The notes beneath the pieces were generated by a model. The model ran no database searches. It was given only the letters and a program-made list of their open reading frames with translations, and was not told the origin of the DNA. A program made the translations under genes and the position numbers. Positions 36,743 to 44,809 of a stretch of DNA of 64,000 bases are shown in pieces (position 1 is the stretch's first letter; each line of letters starts with the position of its first letter). Location: positions 248,001 to 312,000 of the forward strand of contig NZ_JABBGF010000002.1 in assembly GCF_012927265.1 (NCBI RefSeq). The letters are read 5' to 3'. This stretch comes from Chryseobacterium cheonjiense. Its GTDB lineage: Bacteria; Bacteroidota; Bacteroidia; Flavobacteriales; Weeksellaceae.

Positions 36743-37896
36743 TGTTAGAAAAAAAAATAAAAATTTTGTTCAGGCACCGCTCCATGGAAATGGGAGGCGT
36801 AGAAAAAGTACTGCTCAGCTTACTCAACAACCTTGATCCTGATAAATTTGAAATGACCGTTTGCCTTACTCTCAACCAGGGCGAGCTGCGTGATGAAATT
36901 CCCCGCCATGTAAGGAAAGTATACCTTACCAACGGAAAAGAAGATTTTTCCGGTAACCCTTTGCTGAAGAAAATTCAGCTTGTATTTAGAAGACTAAAGC
37001 TGAAAAAGCTGAAAAATAATCCTGCCATCGCAGATCGTCTCATCAATGACGTTTTCGATGTGGAAATCGGTATGGATTACAGAGATTATGACGCCATTCT
37101 TAATTCTACCAATAAAAATTCAAAAAAAATAGGATGGTTTCATTCTGAAATTAATGTTCCGAAATTCCAGCCTTTGGTACCCGCAATTTTAAAAAGCTTC
37201 CCTAGGTTTGATCATATGGTGTACTGCTCCCATAAGATCAAAGACATGATGCATCATTATTATCCCGATCTTAATTATCCGGTTGAGAGTGTCATTATCA
37301 ATCCTATTCCTGTTGACGAAATCAAAAAAAAGGCACAGGAAGAACCTGACGACTTTCCGGAAGGACCCGTTTTCGTTTCCATCGGAAGACTTCACTCAAG
37401 AAAAGGCTACCATAAGCTTATTGAAGCTCACAAAAGACTTATACATGAAAGATTTTATCACAGCATTATCATTATTGGTGACGGCGATGAAATGAAGAAT
37501 CTGGCTTCTCAAGCCGAAAAATACAAAGTAGGAAATACTTTTATTTTAAAAGGAAATCAGATGAATCCTTATCCCTACATCAGAAAAGCAGACTACTTTA
37601 TTCTTCCTTCAGAATCTGAAGCATGGCCTCTGGTAATTGCAGAAGCGTTACTTCTTCAAAAGCCCATTATTGCAACGAATGTAGGAGATGTGGGACTAAT
37701 GATAGAAGACCGTAAAACCGGCTACCTCATCAGCTATGAAGTTGATGAAATGTACTCGGCAATGAAGACCTTTCTTACCGATCCCGGACTTATTGCTCAC
37801 ATCAGAGAAAATCTTACAAATATTGAAAGTCAGTTTGACAATCAAAAAATATTTAATTGTATTGAAGAAATGATTACAACAACCTGCAAAAAATAA
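36742..37896 (+). CDS. Glycosyltransferase family 4 (paralogue A)
   Basis: 384 residues, GT-B fold. N-terminal SMEMGGVEKVLLSLLNNLDPDKFE, donor-site segments FVSIGRLHSRKGYHKLIEAH, IIIIGDGDEMKNL and PSESEAWPLVIAEALLLQKPIIATNVGDVG with the conserved Glu pair. Clearly related to the gene at 40549-41697 (same layout GG.EKVL, NPYPY.(R/K)(K/R)AD), so they arose by duplication. The stop codon directly abuts the stop of the convergent SDR gene, leaving no intergenic base. Confidence 0.93.
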   Translation: MLEKKIKILFRHRSMEMGGVEKVLLSLLNNLDPDKFEMTVCLTLNQGELRDEIPRHVRKVYLTNGKEDFSGNPLLKKIQLVFRRLKLKKLKNNPAIADRLINDVFDVEIGMDYRDYDAILNSTNKNSKKIGWFHSEINVPKFQPLVPAILKSFPRFDHMVYCSHKIKDMMHHYYPDLNYPVESVIINPIPVDEIKKKAQEEPDDFPEGPVFVSIGRLHSRKGYHKLIEAHKRLIHERFYHSIIIIGDGDEMKNLASQAEKYKVGNTFILKGNQMNPYPYIRKADYFILPSESEAWPLVIAEALLLQKPIIATNVGDVGLMIEDRKTGYLISYEVDEMYSAMKTFLTDPGLIAHIRENLTNIESQFDNQKIFNCIEEMITTTCKK

Positions 37897-38655
37897 TTAT
37901 TGTGCAGAGTATCCTCCGTCAATCACCAGATTGGTTCCGGTTACCCATCTTGAAGCATCGGAAAGCAGGAAGATACACGCATTGGCCACATCTTTAGGTT
38001 CCCCTATTCCCAATGGGTGTTTCCTGATAATTTCCGAAGAGGCCTCTTCGCCAATATCTTCAAACATCTTTTCTAAAATAGAGGTATTTACCATTGCCGG
38101 GCTTATACTGTTTACGCGGACATTGCTTCTGGCGAGCTCCATTGCCAAAGATCGTGCTCCGGAAATGACAGCTCCTTTGCTTGCCGAATAAGCGACTTTT
38201 CCAGGCTCTCCGACCATTCCCGCAACGGAAGAAATAAATACAAAGCTGGACGTTTCATCTTTATATTTCTTTAAAGATAAGATTTTGGCAATTTCGAATC
38301 CGGCTATAACATTTACAGCAAATATATCGCGATAGAGTGCGGGACTATGCTTTTTTAACGGCAGTGTTTTTTCGATCCCTGCACAATGTATAAATCCTGA
38401 TATTTTACCTAATATCTGAGCTTTGTCCGCTATCAAAATTTCAAGATTTTCATTGTGTGCAATATCCTCTGCAATGACTTCAACTTTACTTTCCGGATTT
38501 AGCAGGGATACGGTTTTCATCAGTTCATCACGATTTCTTCCTACAAGAATGAGATCAGCACCTCTTTTACTGCACTCTACACTACAGCTTCTTCCAATCC
38601 CGGAAGAAGCTCCTGTAATGAGGATAACCTTATTTTGCAAGGAAAAAGAATCCAT
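37897..38655 (-). CDS. SDR oxidoreductase, 3-oxoacyl-ACP reductase-like
   Basis: 252 residues, classical SDR. Cofactor motif TGASSGIG near residue 15, NAG-type segment as HCAG, catalytic Ser in FISSVAG and Tyr/Lys in YSASK, and the C-terminal ending VTGTNLVIDGGYSA typical of FabG-like enzymes. Third gene of the minus-strand cassette after ketoacyl synthase and ACP; start shares one base with the ACP stop. Likely reduces the 3-keto group on the ACP-bound chain to 3-hydroxy. A sugar-reductase role is possible but less likely beside an ACP. Confidence 0.9.
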   Translation of the reverse strand: MDSFSLQNKVILITGASSGIGRSCSVECSKRGADLILVGRNRDELMKTVSLLNPESKVEVIAEDIAHNENLEILIADKAQILGKISGFIHCAGIEKTLPLKKHSPALYRDIFAVNVIAGFEIAKILSLKKYKDETSSFVFISSVAGMVGEPGKVAYSASKGAVISGARSLAMELARSNVRVNSISPAMVNTSILEKMFEDIGEEASSEIIRKHPLGIGEPKDVANACIFLLSDASRWVTGTNLVIDGGYSAQ

Positions 38656-38888
38656 TACTCTTCAAAATTTTCTTTCCCTATCACATTCATAAGATCCGAA
38701 ACCGTTTCTATATCCTTAAAATGCTTGGTATCGATTTTCTTACTGAAATGTTCGTCTACAAATGCAATAACGGCAAGCAAGCTTATTGAATCATAGCTCT
38801 CTAAAGATTTCAGGTTGGTTTCAGGGGTCAGAATTTCATCTTCTTCAAGTTCTTCCTGAAGTTTTTCTAAAAAAACAGATGTTTTCAT
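38655..38888 (-). CDS. Acyl carrier protein (locus-specific)
   Basis: 77 residues, acidic, four-helix ACP size. Ser34 in ESYDSISLL is the expected phosphopantetheine attachment site (DS motif). It differs clearly from the standard FAS II ACP motif (DSLD), which suggests a dedicated role. Located between a ketoacyl synthase III-like gene and an SDR, with 26 nt and a 1-nt overlap respectively. It would carry the growing acyl chain for transfer to a sugar. Confidence 0.92.
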   Translation of the reverse strand: MKTSVFLEKLQEELEEDEILTPETNLKSLESYDSISLLAVIAFVDEHFSKKIDTKHFKDIETVSDLMNVIGKENFEE

Positions 38889-38914
38889 TTGGTATAATTT
38901 TAAAGTTTGTGTTT

Positions 38915-39889
38915 TTACATTTCCATGATGGTGGCGCCCCAGGAATATCCCACCCCGAAACCGGCCATTAATACCTTATCCCCGGTCTTCAGCATTTCTT
39001 TATCCATCATATTTTTCAAAGCAATGGGAATGGTTGCAGATACGGTGTTTCCCGTTTTTTCCATATCAATATAGAATTTCTCTGCCGGAATTTTTGTTTT
39101 CTTTCTCAGATAATTCAGCATAAAAGAATTCGCCTGATGGAATACAAAATGATCAATATCATCCATTTGCATTTTATTGATTTCCAGTGTTTCTCTTACG
39201 AGTCCAGGGATATTTTCAATCGTAAAATTAAAAATTTCAGGGCCATTCATGTATATATTTTCGGGATTGAACTCATGTTCTGGGTTAAGTTTAAAATCTT
39301 TTTTGAAGGCACCTTTTTTCACGATAAGATTTTCTGCTCCGCTTCCGTCGGTACCAAGGCAGAACTGGTACTCACGGGAACTTTCTGATTTTTCTACAAT
39401 TGCTGATGCAGAAGCATCCCCAAATATGCTCCGGTTTCCTTTGTCATCCGGATGGATATGTTTGGTGTAGGTTTCTGAGGTAACGAGAAGAATACTTTTG
39501 GCGATTCCTGCTGCGATCAGGCCTTTGGCGAAAGCCAACCCGTAAACAAATCCTGAGCACCCCAGATTGAAATCAATAGCTCCGATATTTTTCCTCAGTT
39601 TCAGGCGGTCCTGCAAAAGACATGCAGTTGTAGGCAGAAAGTAATCCGGGCTTTGGGTACAGAATAAAATAAAATCTACTTTACTGCGGTCGTAGCTCTC
39701 AAAAATTTTTTCTGAAGACTTTACGGCCATATCCAGCACCGTTTCATTATTAGAAGAAATATGGCGTTGCGAAATTCCTACTTTTTCATGGATTCTTTCG
39801 GAACTCCATTCGGGGAACAGTTTTTCAAGATCTTCATTAGTCAGCACAGACTCAGGAAGATAATATTCTATTTTCGAAACTTTCATCAT
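38915..39889 (-). CDS. 3-oxoacyl-ACP synthase III family protein (FabH-like)
   Basis: 324 residues from ATG 39889 (the next codon is ATG also). A longer frame starting at 39928 is rejected because it would begin upstream of the -7 box at 39912-39919. The catalytic triad is present: Cys111 in NLGCSGFVYG, His in VFHQANSFML and Asn in GNTVSATIPIAL, so it should be an active condensing enzyme starting a chain from an acyl-CoA and malonyl-ACP. First gene of the cassette ketoacyl synthase-ACP-SDR, opposite in direction to the flanking polysaccharide genes. Confidence 0.92.
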   Translation of the reverse strand: MMKVSKIEYYLPESVLTNEDLEKLFPEWSSERIHEKVGISQRHISSNNETVLDMAVKSSEKIFESYDRSKVDFILFCTQSPDYFLPTTACLLQDRLKLRKNIGAIDFNLGCSGFVYGLAFAKGLIAAGIAKSILLVTSETYTKHIHPDDKGNRSIFGDASASAIVEKSESSREYQFCLGTDGSGAENLIVKKGAFKKDFKLNPEHEFNPENIYMNGPEIFNFTIENIPGLVRETLEINKMQMDDIDHFVFHQANSFMLNYLRKKTKIPAEKFYIDMEKTGNTVSATIPIALKNMMDKEMLKTGDKVLMAGFGVGYSWGATIMEM

Positions 39890-39911
39890 GTTAATAAATT
39901 TTCTTTCTTTG

Positions 39912-39919
39912 CAAAAGTA
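39912..39919 (-). promoter_or_regulatory. -7 box for the ketoacyl synthase-ACP-SDR cassette
   Basis: Reverse strand TACTTTTG matches TAnnTTTG. Predicted start about 39907 gives a leader near 20 nt and decides between the alternative starts of the synthase gene. Confidence 0.6.
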
Positions 39920-39941
39920 ACAAAACAAATGTACACTTGTG

Positions 39942-40511
39942 ATGATTTTTTTATTTAGAATTTTAATAAAAATGCATGCGCTCTATCATTCCCTTTTAAA
40001 CAGAGCCGGCCTTGAAGCTGCAAAATACAGAGGCATGAAAGTAGGCAGTAATTTCAACATGCCTGATAAAGTGTTCTTCGGAACAGAGCCCTACCTTATC
40101 GAAATAGGAGACAACGTAAATATTGCCGCCGGGGTAAGGTTCGTGAATCACGGCGGAACAACAACCTTACTGAGAAAGCTTCCCGGATATGAAGATGCCA
40201 GAATTATGGGAAGGATCAAAATAGGAAATAACTGCACCATCGGTCTTAACTGTGTTATCATGCAGGATGTACAGATCGGAAACAACTGTATTTTGGGAGC
40301 CAACTCCGTATTGTCGCAATCTATGCCCGACAATACCGTATTTATTGGAAATCCCGCACAATTTCTCTGCACAATAGAAGATTACGGAGATATTGTTTTA
40401 AAAAATAATCCCGAATATCCCCGCGAACTGGAAAAGGACCGAAAAAAACTTGATGCCTATATTAAAGAAAATCTTCCTCATAAATACAAAAAAGCGAGAA
40501 AAATTAAATAA
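39942..40511 (+). CDS. Hexapeptide-repeat acyltransferase
   Basis: 189 residues from ATG 39942; ATG 39972 (MHALYHSLLN) is an equally good start and would fit homologue lengths. Left-handed beta-helix repeats with YLIEIGDNVNIAAGVRF, the His of FVNHGGTTT, IKIGNNCTIGLNCVIM and VQIGNNCILGANSVLSQSMPDNTVFIGNPA. Resembles capsule/colanic acid O-acetyltransferases. It is divergent from the ketoacyl synthase cassette; a weak box TACACTTG lies at 39932-39939. Could be the transferase that uses the cassette's acyl-ACP, but this is position only. Confidence 0.85.
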   Translation: MIFLFRILIKMHALYHSLLNRAGLEAAKYRGMKVGSNFNMPDKVFFGTEPYLIEIGDNVNIAAGVRFVNHGGTTTLLRKLPGYEDARIMGRIKIGNNCTIGLNCVIMQDVQIGNNCILGANSVLSQSMPDNTVFIGNPAQFLCTIEDYGDIVLKNNPEYPRELEKDRKKLDAYIKENLPHKYKKARKIK

Positions 40512-40548
40512 CTTAGTTCTCACAAATACACAAACGAAAAAAAACAAA

Positions 40549-41697
40549 TTGAAAAAGAAAAAAATCCTCATTCGAATAGGCTCGCTGCGGCACGGCGGCG
40601 CAGAGAAAGTATTGGTTAATTTTCTGAAAAACCTTCCTCCGGATAAATACGAAATTGATCTTCTGGTGAATTTGTATTCCGGGATGTACCTTAAAGAAGT
40701 TCCTTTCTGGATAAATTTGCGTTATCTTATAAAAGGAGAAATGATCACCACCAACAGGCCGAAAGATATTCCCATAAAAGCTTTTAGAGTTCTTTATGAA
40801 AAAATGTTCCTTTGGTTCCCGTTCCTGCTTTATCGTTTTATTTTAAAAAATAAAAAATACGATGTGGAAATTGCGGCTATCCATGCCATGTATAAAGAAA
40901 TACTCTCGAGTCCGCAAAAAAATTCAAAAAAAATCATCTGGGTTCATAATGACATTTTTAGTATAAAAGGCTATACGACGAAAGTGATTCGTGAGTTTTT
41001 CAGGTTTGACAGGATTTTGGTGATTTCCAATAAGATCCGGGACGGAATGTATGAACTTGCAGACAGCGATGACGAAAAAGCAGCTATCATTAAAATATTT
41101 AATCCTATTGACCGGGAAGATACACTGAGAAAATCAGATGCTGAGATTCAGGATTATCCTTTTACCGAAAATCTTCCTACGTTTGTCTCTATAGGTACAG
41201 TATTTCCCCAAAAAGGTTATGACCGTCTGCTGAATGTTCATAAAAAACTGATTGATGAAGGATTGAAACATCAGCTGCTCATTATTGGTGACGGCTACGA
41301 CTTTAATACTATTCAGAATCAGCTTAACAAACTCGGCCTTCAGGAAACGGCAAAAATGTTAGGTTTCACCAGCAATCCTTATCCTTACCTGAAAAGAGCA
41401 GATTTTTATGTCATGTCTTCGAGGTATGAAGGTTTTCCTACGGTGATTGCGGAAGCACTTATCTTCAACAAACCTATTTCTGCAACTGATATTTCAGGAA
41501 TAAGAGATCTCTTGCAGGATGGCAGGCTGGGAAATATCACACCCAATTCTGAAGAAGGAATTTATGAGGGAATGAAAAAATTTCTCACGGATAAAGATCT
41601 TACTGAAGAATATAAAAAAGAAATCGCACAGACTGAGCTTCCGTTTGTTTTAGAAAAATCGGTAGAGCATCTTCAAAAAATTATTGACGAAGTTTAA
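40549..41697 (+). CDS. Glycosyltransferase family 4 (paralogue B)
   Basis: 382 residues from a TTG at 40549. The frame is open to 40450, but that would overlap the acyltransferase by 62 nt and add an unrelated Lys/Asn-rich N-terminus, whereas TTG puts the first strand (KKKKILIRIGSLRHGGAEKVLVNFL) at the right place. GT-B features: FVSIGTVFPQKGYDRLL, LLIIGDGYDF, GFTSNPYPYLKRADFYVMSS and EGFPTVIAEALIFNKPI (catalytic Glu region). Paralogue of 36742-37896. Confidence 0.9.
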   Translation: MKKKKILIRIGSLRHGGAEKVLVNFLKNLPPDKYEIDLLVNLYSGMYLKEVPFWINLRYLIKGEMITTNRPKDIPIKAFRVLYEKMFLWFPFLLYRFILKNKKYDVEIAAIHAMYKEILSSPQKNSKKIIWVHNDIFSIKGYTTKVIREFFRFDRILVISNKIRDGMYELADSDDEKAAIIKIFNPIDREDTLRKSDAEIQDYPFTENLPTFVSIGTVFPQKGYDRLLNVHKKLIDEGLKHQLLIIGDGYDFNTIQNQLNKLGLQETAKMLGFTSNPYPYLKRADFYVMSSRYEGFPTVIAEALIFNKPISATDISGIRDLLQDGRLGNITPNSEEGIYEGMKKFLTDKDLTEEYKKEIAQTELPFVLEKSVEHLQKIIDEV

Positions 41698-41709
41698 AAA
41701 ACAAGTATA

Positions 41710-42264
41710 ATGGCAGATTATTCTATCATTCAGAAAGATTTTTACAGGGAAAGCGGAAAATGGCTCTCCAGGATTGAGATCTGGAAAAAATGCATCAATC
41801 CCAATCTCCACTTTGTTTATATTCTAAGAATGGCTCAAAAATACCAGAAAAAAACTGTTCTGAATATATTTTGGAGACTGGTTTTACGGCATTACCAGAT
41901 CAAGTATGGGTTCCAGATTTACCCTGAAACACAAATTGGAGAAGGTTTTTATCTTGGACACTGGGGAAGCCTGGTCATCAATCCGGAAACGGTTATCGGG
42001 AAAAACTGTAATATTGCCCAGGGCGTTACCATTGGGCAACAGAACCGTGGCAAAAATGAAGGTTCTCCCGTTATTGGTAATGAGGTTTGGATCGGCACTA
42101 ATGCGGTTATAGTAGGAGCAGTCACTATTGGGGATAATGTCCTGATTGTGCCTAATTCTTACGTAAATTTTGATGTTCCGTCCAATTCTGTTGTTCTGGG
42201 AAATCCCGCCAAAATTATTCCGACAGAAAATGCTACAGAAGGTTATATCAACCGGAAAGTCTAG
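41710..42264 (+). CDS. Serine acetyltransferase-like sugar acetyltransferase
   Basis: 184 residues. Basic/helical N-terminus (WKKCINPNLHFVYILRMAQKYQ), then a CysE-like left-handed beta-helix: EIGEGFYLGHWG-type segment (IGEGFYLGHWGSLVINPETVIG), NIAQGVTIGQQNRGKNEGSPVIG and VWIGTNAVIVGAVTIGDNVLIVPNSYVNFDVP. This is the form common in capsule loci (serine O-acetyltransferase family, but acting on sugars). Twelve nt after the GT4 gene and upstream of the EptA-like gene. Specificity unknown. Confidence 0.88.
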   Translation: MADYSIIQKDFYRESGKWLSRIEIWKKCINPNLHFVYILRMAQKYQKKTVLNIFWRLVLRHYQIKYGFQIYPETQIGEGFYLGHWGSLVINPETVIGKNCNIAQGVTIGQQNRGKNEGSPVIGNEVWIGTNAVIVGAVTIGDNVLIVPNSYVNFDVPSNSVVLGNPAKIIPTENATEGYINRKV

Positions 42265-42301
42265 CGTATCTGACATATTTTACTGCATAAAACACAATAT
42301 C

Positions 42302-43795
42302 ATGCTAAAAAAAACAATTCCTATACTCATTATTTTATTATACCTCATAGGCTTTCTGCTTTCTTTTCCTTATATTTTTCAAAAGCTTTTTGATAAAGAA
42401 TGGTTTGAAAGCATCCAGAATATACTGGAATACGGACTTATGTTCTGTTCTTTTCTTGTTTTTAACGCTCTTCTTTTTAAGAACAGATATACTGCTGCAA
42501 TTGCCGTGATATTGTGCTTATTGCTCAGTGTGAATTTTCTGATTTCGGTATCGTGTTTTTTCGTTTACCATTCCGGCTTTAATGTAGGAATGGCGATCAG
42601 TATTCTGGAAACGAATATGAACGAGGCTTTCAGTATGTCTTATATGTTTATACTGCCCACCGTACTTTTTTTAATTTTTTTCGGAATGGCATTATATTCT
42701 GTCAATTATCTGAAAAACAATATTGTAACATTCAATATCAAATTCATTCTTATAGCAGTTCTGTGGCTTGTTATGCCGTATACTTATTACCTTAAACACC
42801 GGTATATAAGCAATAAAGGAGGCGGAAAAATGATCAAAAATGTATATTACCATTTGTCCGACTTCACTACGGCGATGAAAATTCAGGATGACATCAATAC
42901 CATCAAAAAAAATGTTCCTGTTTTTAACATTAAAAAAATACAGCCCGGAATAAAAAATGTTATTCTGATTATTGGAGAATCTGAAAGAAAACAAAACATG
43001 TCATTATACGGCTACGGAAAAAAGACTACGCCTTATGCAGATCAGCAGGCCGAAAATATGATGATCTTCGAGAATGCAGTCTCCCCGGCAGGAATTACCA
43101 ATCTAAGTGTTCCTCTGATGCTCTCCAGCATTCATCCGGATGAGTACAAATATCACTACGACAAGCTTTCGTACAATGTTATTAATCTTGCCAACCAGGT
43201 CGGATACAATTCTTTCTGGCTCAGTACACAAGCCAGCGCAAGGGGAATAACGGCTCTGGCTTCTTTGTCGAAAAACAAGAAATGGATCAACGGATACGAT
43301 GAGGTGATCATTCCTGAACTTAAACACGCTATTCGCGGTAAAGAAGAGAAATTTATAGTGCTGCATATCATGGGCAGTCATCCGAATCCCTGCAACAGGC
43401 TGCCTTCCAACTGGAGTTCCGGGGGAATGAACTGCTACGACAGCTCCGTAAAGTATACAGATTATGTTCTCGGAAGTATTTTTGACATCCTAAAAAATAC
43501 AAATTCTGTTATTATCTATGTTTCCGATCATGGGCTGAAGGTACAGGGTGACAAACTGCTTCATATAGACTCCAAAGAATCTACCCAGGTACCATTTTTT
43601 GTCTGGTTTGGCAATAAAGTATCGTCTTCCTACAAAATTACAGGCCGCGAAACACTGCTAACACAAACCACATACATCTATCCTCTGATTATGAAATACA
43701 TGGGACTTGAACCTCCGGCACATTATAAAAGTGAAGAAAACAAATATCTGAATCTGGAAATGAAAAGTATAAACTACAATACGTTGCAGAAGTAA
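42302..43795 (+). CDS. Phosphoethanolamine transferase, EptA/OpgE-like
   Basis: 497 residues from ATG 42302; upstream in-frame codons overlap the acetyltransferase and are rejected. Five hydrophobic segments fill residues 1-210. The periplasmic catalytic domain follows: VILIIGESERKQNMSLYGYGKKTTPY (metal-site Glu), ITNLSVPLMLSS (the Thr of ITN is the likely nucleophile), VLHIMGSHPNP and VSDHGLKVQGDK with the metal-binding Asp/His. The usual SDHGE Glu is Leu. It would transfer phosphoethanolamine from phosphatidylethanolamine to lipid A or to the glycan; being the last gene of the locus favours the glycan or core. A 37-nt gap precedes it. Confidence 0.88.
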   Translation: MLKKTIPILIILLYLIGFLLSFPYIFQKLFDKEWFESIQNILEYGLMFCSFLVFNALLFKNRYTAAIAVILCLLLSVNFLISVSCFFVYHSGFNVGMAISILETNMNEAFSMSYMFILPTVLFLIFFGMALYSVNYLKNNIVTFNIKFILIAVLWLVMPYTYYLKHRYISNKGGGKMIKNVYYHLSDFTTAMKIQDDINTIKKNVPVFNIKKIQPGIKNVILIIGESERKQNMSLYGYGKKTTPYADQQAENMMIFENAVSPAGITNLSVPLMLSSIHPDEYKYHYDKLSYNVINLANQVGYNSFWLSTQASARGITALASLSKNKKWINGYDEVIIPELKHAIRGKEEKFIVLHIMGSHPNPCNRLPSNWSSGGMNCYDSSVKYTDYVLGSIFDILKNTNSVIIYVSDHGLKVQGDKLLHIDSKESTQVPFFVWFGNKVSSSYKITGRETLLTQTTYIYPLIMKYMGLEPPAHYKSEENKYLNLEMKSINYNTLQK

Positions 43796-44040
43796 GAGAA
43801 CCAATATGATATGTACTATTATTTTCATTAACAAGAACTATAGTTTTATTTAATATTTTTTACTCCGAATGGAGAAAATTTTCAATATAAATTCAATATT
43901 ATATTTATACTTTGTAATTTTATTCATTATTTTTTTCTAATAAGATTATATCAGTTTAATTTTTTCGGAATTGCAGATGATTTTAAGCATATTTTAATAT
44001 TAAACTTTGTTAAAAATATTTGCTTTTTCATCAAAAATTC
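43796..44040. other. AT-rich spacer after the polysaccharide locus
   Basis: The gene-free stretch runs to 44120 and is nearly all A/T. A weak hairpin (CTCC GAAT GGAG flanked by T4/A4, about 43857-43879) may end the locus, and AACTATAGTT is a short palindrome near 43835. Nothing else recognised apart from the promoter at 44041-44048. Confidence 0.35.
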
Positions 44041-44048
44041 TATTTTTG
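44041..44048 (+). promoter_or_regulatory. -7 box for the carbonic anhydrase unit
   Basis: TATTTTTG matches TAnnTTTG; a TTTG at 44019-44022, 18 nt upstream, could be the -33 element. Predicted leader about 65-70 nt. Confidence 0.6.
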
Positions 44049-44120
44049 CAATATTATTGATTTAGTCTATTGATTTTAAAAATAATTTACACGAAATAAA
44101 TAATTATAACAAAGCAAATT

Positions 44121-44789
44121 ATGTCACAATCGTACAAGGTTATTTTTGAAAACAATAAGAAATGGGTAGAGTCTAAATTGGCAGATAATCCTGAATTCTT
44201 TCACGATCTCGCCAAGACACAAAGTCCCGACTATCTTTATATTGGCTGTTCAGACAGCAGGGCAACAGCGGAAGAACTGATGGGAGCGAAACCCGGTGAA
44301 GTTTTTGTCCACAGAAATATAGCTAATATTGTAAATACGCTGGATATGAGTTCAACAGCCGTTATACAATACGCTGTAGAGCATCTGAAGGTAAAACACA
44401 TTATTGTCTGCGGCCATTATAACTGCGGCGGGGTGAAAGCAGCTATGACACCCGAAGATCTCGGACTGCTGAATCCATGGCTTAGAAATATCCGTGATGT
44501 GTACAGACTTCATCAAAGCGAGCTGGATTCTATTGAAGATGAAAGCTTACGTTATGACAGGCTGGTTGAGCTTAATGTTCAGGAGCAATGTATTAACGTC
44601 ATCAAAATGGCCTGTGTACAGGAAAGATACATCCTGGAGGAGTATCCTGTTGTTCACGGCTGGGTATTTGACCTCAGAACAGGTAAGATTATTGATCTGG
44701 AAATTGATTTTGAAAAAATTCTTAAAGACATCCAGAAAATCTACAACCTTACGGGTTCTAACTGGGTAATGAGCAGAAAGACCAAATAG
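44121..44789 (+). CDS. Beta-class carbonic anhydrase (copy 1)
   Basis: 222 residues. Interconverts CO2 and bicarbonate with zinc. Zinc and active-site motifs are complete: CSDSRATAEE (Cys, Asp/Arg dyad), VHRNIANIV and HIIVCGHYNCGGVKAA (His and Cys). No signal peptide, so cytoplasmic. It leads a group with a small secreted protein, a SulP transporter and a second, distantly related carbonic anhydrase (46895-47530), which suggests conversion of bicarbonate taken up by the transporter, for carboxylation reactions. Confidence 0.96.
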   Translation: MSQSYKVIFENNKKWVESKLADNPEFFHDLAKTQSPDYLYIGCSDSRATAEELMGAKPGEVFVHRNIANIVNTLDMSSTAVIQYAVEHLKVKHIIVCGHYNCGGVKAAMTPEDLGLLNPWLRNIRDVYRLHQSELDSIEDESLRYDRLVELNVQEQCINVIKMACVQERYILEEYPVVHGWVFDLRTGKIIDLEIDFEKILKDIQKIYNLTGSNWVMSRKTK

Positions 44790-44809
44790 TTTTTCTTAAA
44801 AAAAGTAAA

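Noticed and set aside
37897..39889. The ketoacyl synthase, ACP and SDR as the general fatty acid synthase genes
   Set aside because: The ACP motif is not DSLD, no fabD/fabF/fabZ/accB genes are near, and the cassette is inside a glycan locus; a dedicated role is more likely.
39890..39928. Longer N-terminus for the ketoacyl synthase
   Set aside because: It begins upstream of the TACTTTTG promoter box (39912-39919), so it would not be transcribed from that promoter.
40450..40548. Longer N-terminus for GT4 paralogue B
   Set aside because: It would overlap the acyltransferase by 62 nt and adds Lys/Asn-rich residues that paralogue A does not have; TTG 40549 fits the first strand.
42170..42301. 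Longer N-terminus for the EptA-like protein
   Set aside because: It lies in the end of the acetyltransferase gene and is not hydrophobic; ATG 42302 begins the first membrane segment.
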